From assembly GCF_014779715.1 (NCBI RefSeq), contig NZ_JACXYU010000009.1, positions 1 to 64,000 of the forward strand: a stretch of DNA of 64,000 nt, read 5' to 3'. The DNA is from Streptomyces chumphonensis (lineage in GTDB: Bacteria; Actinomycetota; Actinomycetes; Streptomycetales; Streptomycetaceae). Made by a program: the position numbers and the translations under genes. This document shows positions 58,737 through 64,000 of this stretch, piece by piece. The first letter of the stretch is position 1. Each line of letters opens with the position of its first letter. The notes under the pieces are model-generated. The model worked only from the letters and a program-made list of their open reading frames with translations. It ran no database searches and was not told where the DNA came from.

Positions 58737-59345
58737 GTGCGGGCGGACGCGGCGCGGAACCGGGAGCGGATCGTAGACGCGGCTCGGGAGCTGTTCGTGG
58801 AGTGGGGTGCCGAGGTGCCGCTCGACGAGGTGGCGCGCCGGGCCGGCGTGGGTAACGCCACGCTGTACCGGCACTTCGCCGACCGGGACGCGCTCGTGCG
58901 CGGGGTCGTGGCGCACGTGACGGACAGTGTCGCGGCGCGGGCCCGGACGGCGCTGGCGGACGACGGTGATCCGTTCGACGCCCTGTGCCGGTTCGTCTTC
59001 GGCGCGGTGGAGGAGCGGATCGGGGCGCTGTGTCCGATGATCTCGCACGCCTTCGACCGGGAGCATCCGGAGCTGCTGGCGGCCCGGGACCGGCTGGACG
59101 CCCTGGTGGCCCGGCTGCTGGACCGGGCCCAACGGGCCGGTGCCGTGCGGCCGGACGTCGCCGTGGGCGATCTGCTGATGGCGCTGAGCCAGTTGAGCCG
59201 TCCGCTGCCGGGTACGGGCTGCGGTCAGCTCGAACAGTTCATGGCCCGGCACGTCCGGCTGTTCCTCGACGGCCTCCGCGCCCCGGCGCCGTCCCGGCTT
59301 CCCGGGACTCCGGCGACGTTGGAGGCGTTGCGCCGACCCGTCTGA
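58737..59345 (+). CDS. TetR-family repressor of the adjacent exporter
   Basis: The product is 202 residues with helix-turn-helix VPLDEVARRAGVGNATLYRHFADRDALV (about 28-55). The C-terminal domain is of the SACE_7040/TetR_C_33-like type. It lies 64 bp before an MFS exporter gene on the same strand, the usual drug-responsive arrangement in Streptomyces. The start is GTG after GGAGG-like GCCGGA. Confidence 0.87.
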   Translation: MRADAARNRERIVDAARELFVEWGAEVPLDEVARRAGVGNATLYRHFADRDALVRGVVAHVTDSVAARARTALADDGDPFDALCRFVFGAVEERIGALCPMISHAFDREHPELLAARDRLDALVARLLDRAQRAGAVRPDVAVGDLLMALSQLSRPLPGTGCGQLEQFMARHVRLFLDGLRAPAPSRLPGTPATLEALRRPV

Positions 59346-59409
59346 GACCGAAGGCCCCTTCGGTCTCCCCAGTTCTTTTCGTTCGTGCTCTCCGAGGGGG
59401 GAACCCGCT

Positions 59410-60906
59410 GTGTCCGAAACACCGACCCAACCTGATCCCAAGCGGTGGAAGGCCCTGGCCTTCATCGCCATAGCCCAGCTGATGGTCGTCCTGGACGCCA
59501 CCATCGTCAACATCGCGCTGCCCTCGGCTCAGGAGGACCTGGGCATCTCCGAGGCCAACAAGCAGTGGGTCATCACCGCGTACGCGCTGGCCTTCGGTGG
59601 TCTGCTGCTCTTCGGCGGCCGGGTCGCCGACCTGTGGGGACGTCAGCGGACGTTCGTGACCGGCCTGGTCGGCTTCGCCCTGGCCTCGGCGCTGGGCGGC
59701 ATGGCCGTCAACCAGGGCATGCTCTTCGGCGCGCGGGCGTTGCAGGGCGTGTTCGGCGCGCTGCTGGCCCCGGCGGCGCTCTCGCTGCTCGCGGTGATGT
59801 TCACCGACGCCAAGGAGCGGGCCAAGGCGTTCGGCATCTACGGCGCCATCGCGGGCGGCGGCGGTGCCATCGGCCTCATCCTGGGCGGTGTCCTGACGGA
59901 GTACCTCGACTGGCGCTGGACGTTCTACGTCAACATCCCGTTCGCCGTCGTCGCGGCGGTCGGGGCCGTCCTGGTCATCCGGGAGCCGGCCGGCGCGCGG
60001 AACCGTTCGACGCTGGACATCCCCGGTGTGCTGCTGTCGACGCTCGGCCTGGTGGCCCTGGTGTACGGCTTCACGCGCGCCGAGGTGCACGGCTGGTCGG
60101 ACGCGGGCACGGTGTGGACGTTCGTGGCGTCCGTCGTGCTGCTGGCCGCGTTCGTCCTGACGGAGTCCCGTACCCGCGCGCCGCTGCTGCCGCTGCGCGT
60201 CGTCGCCGACCGCAACCGCGGCGGGGTGTACCTGTCGCTCGGGCTCGCGATCATCGCGATGTTCGGACTGTTCCTCTTCCTCACCTACTACCTGCAGTTG
60301 GTGAAGGGGTACGACCCGATGAAGACCGGTTTCGCGTTCCTGCCGATGATCGTCGGCATGGTGACCGGTTCGACGCAGATCGGCACCCGGCTGATGACCC
60401 GGGTCCGGCCGCGGCTGCTGATGGGTCCGGGCTTCCTGGTCGGCTCGCTCGGGATGCTGATGCTGACGCAGCTGGAGACGGACAGCTCCTACCTGACCCT
60501 CATCCTGCCCGCGCAGTTGCTGCTGGGTCTCGGCATGGGGTCGGCGTTCATGCCGGCGATGTCGCTGGCCACGTACAACGTGCGGCCGCAGGACTCGGGT
60601 GTCGCCTCGGCCATGGTGAACACCTCGCAGCAGGTCGGCGGGGCCATCGGTACGGCGCTGCTGAACACGATCGCGGCGAGCGCCGCCGCGTCGTACGTGC
60701 CCTCGGCCCCGGTCGTGGGGGACGTGCGGATGCTGGCCGTCGTGCACGGGTACACGACGGCGATCTGGTGGGCGTTCGGCATCCTGGTGCTGGCCGCGAC
60801 CCTCGCCTTCACGCTGGTCAACGCCAAGGGCCAGCGGGGCGGTCCGGTGACGGGCGGCCCGAAGGGCGCCGGTGAGGCGGAGCCCGTGCCGGTGCTGGCG
60901 CACTGA
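59410..60906 (+). CDS. DHA2-family MFS multidrug exporter
   Basis: The product is 498 residues with about 14 membrane helices. Typical blocks are IAQLMVVLDATIVNIALPSAQ (helix 1), GGRVADLWGRQRTF (motif A) and GGGGAIGLILGGVLTEY (motif C). It resembles EmrB/QacA-like exporters and is probably derepressed when the TetR protein binds a substrate. The GTG start follows GAGGGGGGAAC. Confidence 0.92.
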   Translation: MSETPTQPDPKRWKALAFIAIAQLMVVLDATIVNIALPSAQEDLGISEANKQWVITAYALAFGGLLLFGGRVADLWGRQRTFVTGLVGFALASALGGMAVNQGMLFGARALQGVFGALLAPAALSLLAVMFTDAKERAKAFGIYGAIAGGGGAIGLILGGVLTEYLDWRWTFYVNIPFAVVAAVGAVLVIREPAGARNRSTLDIPGVLLSTLGLVALVYGFTRAEVHGWSDAGTVWTFVASVVLLAAFVLTESRTRAPLLPLRVVADRNRGGVYLSLGLAIIAMFGLFLFLTYYLQLVKGYDPMKTGFAFLPMIVGMVTGSTQIGTRLMTRVRPRLLMGPGFLVGSLGMLMLTQLETDSSYLTLILPAQLLLGLGMGSAFMPAMSLATYNVRPQDSGVASAMVNTSQQVGGAIGTALLNTIAASAAASYVPSAPVVGDVRMLAVVHGYTTAIWWAFGILVLAATLAFTLVNAKGQRGGPVTGGPKGAGEAEPVPVLAH

Positions 60907-60933
60907 CGCGGTCCCTTCACCGACCATGCGCAC

Positions 60934-60965
60934 GGGGGCGGTTCGGCCGGAGGCCGGGCCGCCCC
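60934..60965. terminator. Imperfect hairpin between convergent genes
   Basis: GGGGCGGTTCGGCC pairs with GGCCGGGCCGCCCC with two mismatches, between the MFS and acyltransferase stops. Confidence 0.5.
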
Positions 60966-60989
60966 GACGCGTGCGTCAGACGGCCGGCG

Positions 60990-61832
60990 TCAGACGGCCA
61001 GCGGGATGCGGGCCGGGGCCGACGCCCCGGGGAGGCCACGCAGGGACGCCTGCGCGCGGGCGGCGAGCTCGCGACGGGTGAGGCCGTCGGAGGCGATCGG
61101 GGGATGGGCCCGCACGGTGACCGACAGCCCACCGGCCCGCGCCACCCGCCGCAGCGACGTGCCGAACGACGTCTGGCCGACGTAGGCGGGCACGGTGCTG
61201 GGCTCCCCGAACTGGCGGTACCCGAGGCGCACCGGCTGGACGGGCGCGCCCGCGTCGACGGCGGCCTGGAACGTGGCGCGGCGGAAGGCGCCGCCCGGCG
61301 GCGCGCACCACGTCGTGGCGCCGGGGAAGAGCGCGACGTTCCGTCCCGAGCGCAGGACGGCGGCGACCTGGGCGACGGCGTCGGGCAGCGTCCGGACGGC
61401 GTCGCGGTCGAGGAACAGGGTGCCGGCCCGGCCGGCCACCCGGCCCAGCACCGGCCAGCCGGCGACCTCACGCTTCGCGAGCAGCGGCGTCGGCACGACG
61501 GCGAGCAGCGCGACGGCGTCCAGCCAGGAGATGTGGTTGGCGACGATGAGCGTGCCGGGGCGGCCGGTGCCGCCCGGGACCCGGCCGCCGTGCGCGACGG
61601 ACGGCAGGGGGGCGCCCTGCGTCTCCAGCGCGACGCCGAGCGCGCCGAGGACGGACCGGGCCCGGTCCCGCAGCAGGAGCGGGTCGGCGAGCCGGTCGCC
61701 GTCGCGGACGGCGCGGCCCACCGTGGCGGTGACGGCCGCCAGACGTCGCGCGGTCGTCGCGGCGGACACCGGGCGCGCGTTCGGCCCCACGCACCGCACG
61801 GTGCACGAGGAGGTGACGCGCCACAGCGTCAT
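60990..61832 (-). CDS. olsA: 1-acylglycerol-3-phosphate acyltransferase-like protein (OlsA-type)
   Basis: The product is 280 residues. The PlsC catalytic motif is N-H-x4-D (NHISWLDAVALLA), followed by FLDRD and ALFPGATTW, which replaces the usual FPEGTR. The ATG overlaps the upstream OlsB-like gene by 4 nt. Following an N-acyltransferase gene, it probably performs the second, O-acylation step of ornithine lipid synthesis (lyso-ornithine lipid to ornithine lipid), replacing phospholipids under phosphate limitation. Confidence 0.75.
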   Translation of the reverse strand: MTLWRVTSSCTVRCVGPNARPVSAATTARRLAAVTATVGRAVRDGDRLADPLLLRDRARSVLGALGVALETQGAPLPSVAHGGRVPGGTGRPGTLIVANHISWLDAVALLAVVPTPLLAKREVAGWPVLGRVAGRAGTLFLDRDAVRTLPDAVAQVAAVLRSGRNVALFPGATTWCAPPGGAFRRATFQAAVDAGAPVQPVRLGYRQFGEPSTVPAYVGQTSFGTSLRRVARAGGLSVTVRAHPPIASDGLTRRELAARAQASLRGLPGASAPARIPLAV

Positions 61833-62653
61833 CTCCCGGCCTCCTCGGAGGACGTGCCGAGGAAGTAGCGCCGGTAGCGGTCGCCCAGGCGCTCCATGTC
61901 CAGCAGCGTGAAGAAGTCGGCGGTGCCGAACTCGGGGTCGTGCGCGGGCGGCCCGCACAGCCACGCCCCGATGCGCAGGTATCCGCGCAGCAGGGGCGGC
62001 AGGTCGGCGGGGGAGGGGCGGCCGGTGAACGGCGCGGTGGGGCGCCACGGCCGGTGCGGAGTGACGCGCAGCCCCGCGGGCGCGGCGTGGCGGCCCTCGG
62101 CCAGGCACAGGGCGGTGTGCGCGGGCCGCTCGCCGTCGGCCAGCGGGACGGAGGCGCAGCCGGCGAGGTAGCGGTGCCCGGAGAGCAGCACGTAGCGGGT
62201 GAGGGCCGACCACAGGAGGTTGATCACCGTGCCGTTGCGGTGGTCCGGGTCGACGCAGGAGCGGCCCGCCTCGACCAGCGACGGACGCAGGGGGGTGAGC
62301 GCCCCCAGGTCGAACTCGCCGTCCGAGTAGAGGCGGTCGCCACGTCCCGGCGGCACCAGGCGGTAGGTGCCGACGACGCTGCCGGTGGCGCGCTCCGTCA
62401 CGATCAGGTGGTCCGCGACGTCGTCGACGTCGTCGACGTCGTGACCGGCGAGCGGGGTGTGCAGCCGTGCCCCCAGCTCGTCGCTGAAGACCCGGTAGCG
62501 CAGGCGCTGGGCGGCCCGGATCTGGTCGGCGCTGTGGGCGATCGACGCGGCGTACGCCGCCGCGCCGGGCGTGGCGGCCTCGGCGGTCGCGGGTGCGGCG
62601 GATGCCCCGGGGGCGGGGGGAGCGGTGGTGGCGGAGGTGGAGGGCGGGGGCAT
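61829..62653 (-). CDS. olsB: L-ornithine N-acyltransferase-like (OlsB-type) GNAT
   Basis: The product is 274 residues. An Ala/Pro-rich N-terminus (about 1-35) precedes a GNAT-like fold with AQRLRYRVFSDELGAR, DVDDVADHLIV and EAGRSCVDPDHRNGTVINLLW. This is the pattern of the OlsB / autoinducer-synthase-like acyl-ACP transferases. It is expected to move a 3-hydroxyacyl group from ACP to ornithine. The coupled OlsA-type gene supports the assignment. Confidence 0.78.
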   Translation of the reverse strand: MPPPSTSATTAPPAPGASAAPATAEAATPGAAAYAASIAHSADQIRAAQRLRYRVFSDELGARLHTPLAGHDVDDVDDVADHLIVTERATGSVVGTYRLVPPGRGDRLYSDGEFDLGALTPLRPSLVEAGRSCVDPDHRNGTVINLLWSALTRYVLLSGHRYLAGCASVPLADGERPAHTALCLAEGRHAAPAGLRVTPHRPWRPTAPFTGRPSPADLPPLLRGYLRIGAWLCGPPAHDPEFGTADFFTLLDMERLGDRYRRYFLGTSSEEAGR

Positions 62654-63446
62654 GGTGACTCTCGCTTCCGTTGCGCGTCCTGGAACCTGTCGATGTCCTG
62701 CCGGAGGTGTCGCCTCAGGACGCGAGCACGTCGCGCCCGCACGCCAGCGTCACGCGGGGCTCGGCGCACGTCCGGGGGTGCGCCGTGCCATAGGGGGTCG
62801 ACACGCCTGCGTAGGGGGGTGCGGCGCGGCTCGTCCTGTCGCGTTCACCCGTCGGTGGCGTCCCGTACCGGGCCGCGTCCCGCGCGTCGCGGCCGGTGTG
62901 TTCACCCGGCGCGGGTGACCCCGGCGGGTTCGGCTCCCGGCGGGCACCGGCCGCGTAAGCCCGAGCGCTTCGGGTACGCGCTCCTCATCGGGACGGCAGC
63001 GGGACGCCCGGCGCCCCGGCCCCGGGGCCGCGCCAGGGGGCGTGCGCCACCGTCTCCCGGCGCAACCGGGAGCCGGTGGGTGCCGTCCTTGGAGGAGAGC
63101 AGTCACGGACGTCACTCGACGGGGGTGAACGGCAGCATGTCGCATGTGATCGACGTCTCGCTCACCAGAGGGCGGCCCGGCCCGCTGTGACCGCGAGGAC
63201 GCCCTCCGCGCCCGCTCTGACCTGCACGTCCGTCGGGCCCGTCACCCCCGCCCACGTTCCTGCGGCGGGCCAGGGTACTGCATGATCGGAAAAGTAGCGG
63301 GCACATTGGGAATTCTGTCCCGATTCGACTCGTTGAGATGTTCGGAAACGGTTACCCGGTCAGGGAGGACGGCGCTCCGGGCGTCCTTCACCACGGGCAT
63401 CCGGTTCCGCCACCGCCCGGCAAGTGACACACGCAAGGGAGAGCGC
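62654..63446. other. Long intergenic region upstream of hrdD
   Basis: This 793-bp region has no gene that I can support. It contains several GC-rich stem-loop-prone stretches (about 62880-63090) and, near its right end, the sigma-R-type promoter. Confidence 0.4.
63309..63334 (+). promoter_or_regulatory. Sigma-R-type promoter of hrdD
   Basis: GGAAT (63309-63313), N18, GTT (63332-63334) matches the sigma-R consensus of Streptomyces exactly. hrdD is a known thiol-stress (sigma-R) target in S. coelicolor. The start codon is 113 bp further. Confidence 0.75.
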
Positions 63447-64000
63447 ATGGCAACCCGTGCCGTCGCCCGTCGTCAGCAGCCCGCCACCGAAGGCGCTGAA
63501 ACGGCAACCGGTGCGCGCGCGAGCGGCGACGTCGCCGACCGTGATCTGGTCGGCATGTACCTGGACGAGATCGCCCGTACGCCACTGCTGGACGCGGCGA
63601 AGGAGGTGGAGCTGTCCCTTGCCATCGAGGCCGGCGTCTACGCCCAGCGTCTCCTGGACGGCGAGGAGGAACCGGTCGCGGACGGCGCGGGAGCGCACGC
63701 CGCGCGGGAGGAGCTGGAGGCGGTCGTCGCCGACGGCGAGCGCGCCAAGGACGTCTTCATCCGCTCCAACCTCCGGCTCGTCGTGGCCGTCGCCCGGCGT
63801 TATCCCCGCAGCGGCCTGCCCCTGCTGGACCTCATCCAGGAAGGCAACGCCGGCCTGGTGCGCGCCGTGGAGAAGTTCGACTACACCAAGGGCTTCAAGT
63901 TCTCCACGTACGCGACGTGGTGGATCCGTCAGGCCATCACCCGCTCCATAGCCGACCAGTCGCGGACGATCAGGCTGCCGGTCCACCTCGTCGAGGAGCT
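63447..64000 (+). CDS. hrdD: HrdD-type principal-like sigma factor (3' end off window)
   Basis: 184 complete codons are present; the rest lies beyond the right edge. The N-terminus MATRAVARRQQ matches HrdD of S. coelicolor. Region 1.2 (DLVGMYLDEIARTPLL) and region 2 (ERAKDVFIRSNLRLVVAVARRY, GLPLLDLIQEGNAGLVRAVEKFDY, KFSTYATWWIRQAITRSI) are essentially those of a group-2 sigma-70. The long region 1.1 of HrdB is absent. HrdD is dispensable in S. coelicolor and induced by thiol and envelope stress. The ATG follows AAGGGAGAGC. Confidence 0.93.
   Translation, partial: MATRAVARRQQPATEGAETATGARASGDVADRDLVGMYLDEIARTPLLDAAKEVELSLAIEAGVYAQRLLDGEEEPVADGAGAHAAREELEAVVADGERAKDVFIRSNLRLVVAVARRYPRSGLPLLDLIQEGNAGLVRAVEKFDYTKGFKFSTYATWWIRQAITRSIADQSRTIRLPVHLVEE

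Noticed and set aside
62654..63300. Small genes in the gap before hrdD
   Set aside because: Short frames are Arg/Pro/Gly-rich on all strands, with no ribosome-binding site linked to a sensible start.

Overview
The window is high-GC actinobacterial chromosome and almost certainly Streptomyces. It carries a complete kbpA-afsK / afsS-afsR secondary-metabolism switch, an FO synthase (coenzyme F420 pathway), GPP34 / XRE / DUF397 genes, an ECF41 sigma factor, a SHOCT-domain protein, and the start of an HrdD-type sigma factor. Coding is dense on both strands. Many neighbouring genes overlap by the 4-nt GTGA/ATGA type, and several starts look leaderless.

Left part (1-15.4 kb). A zinc-finger protein with a mycothiol-dependent isomerase-like domain runs off the left edge and is coupled to an ECF-like sigma factor. 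After it come a STAS anti-anti-sigma protein, an HATPase anti-sigma-type protein, a flavoprotein monooxygenase and a secreted subtilase. The regulatory core is next: TetR gene, kbpA, afsK (kinase plus beta-propeller) on the + strand; then, on the - strand, a secreted protein made of ten DFHQT repeats, a 52-aa AfsS-like protein with two DHHQT repeats, and afsR. AfsK phosphorylates AfsR, AfsR activates afsS, and 11-bp direct repeats just past the afsR stop look like the AfsR site for afsS.

Middle (15.6-31.4 kb). A six-gene Mrp-type Na+/H+ antiporter operon with a fused MrpAB, an ADP-ribosylglycohydrolase, fbiC, a D,D-carboxypeptidase with a very long cytoplasmic tail, GPP34, XRE and DUF397 genes, and an ArsR/VOC pair controlled by a palindrome placed between -35 and -10.

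Accessory part (31.4-41 kb). A - strand cluster encodes an AlbC-like (NYH) cyclodipeptide synthase, an NCS1 nucleobase-type permease, a rhodanese, a secreted thioredoxin, a divergent subtilase and a thioredoxin reductase. Two LysR regulators diverge from it, followed by tRNA-Cys and an MFS exporter. This is the best candidate for an undescribed pathway: an aminoacyl-tRNA-dependent diketopiperazine system combined with thiol and sulfur chemistry.

Right part (41-64 kb). An XRE / ImmA-like / MAB_1171c-type / PAP2 module, RecQ, a cupin protein, an ECF41 sigma with its oxidoreductase target, a second Ser/Thr kinase with a highly charged helix and an extracellular Cys-containing domain, an ANT(3'')-like nucleotidyltransferase, a K+ channel, a dehydrogenase/TetR pair, a GNAT protein preceded by a small overlapping ORF, tRNA-Arg(CCT), a TetR/MFS exporter pair, an ornithine-lipid acyltransferase pair, and a sigma-R-type promoter in front of hrdD, which is cut by the right edge.
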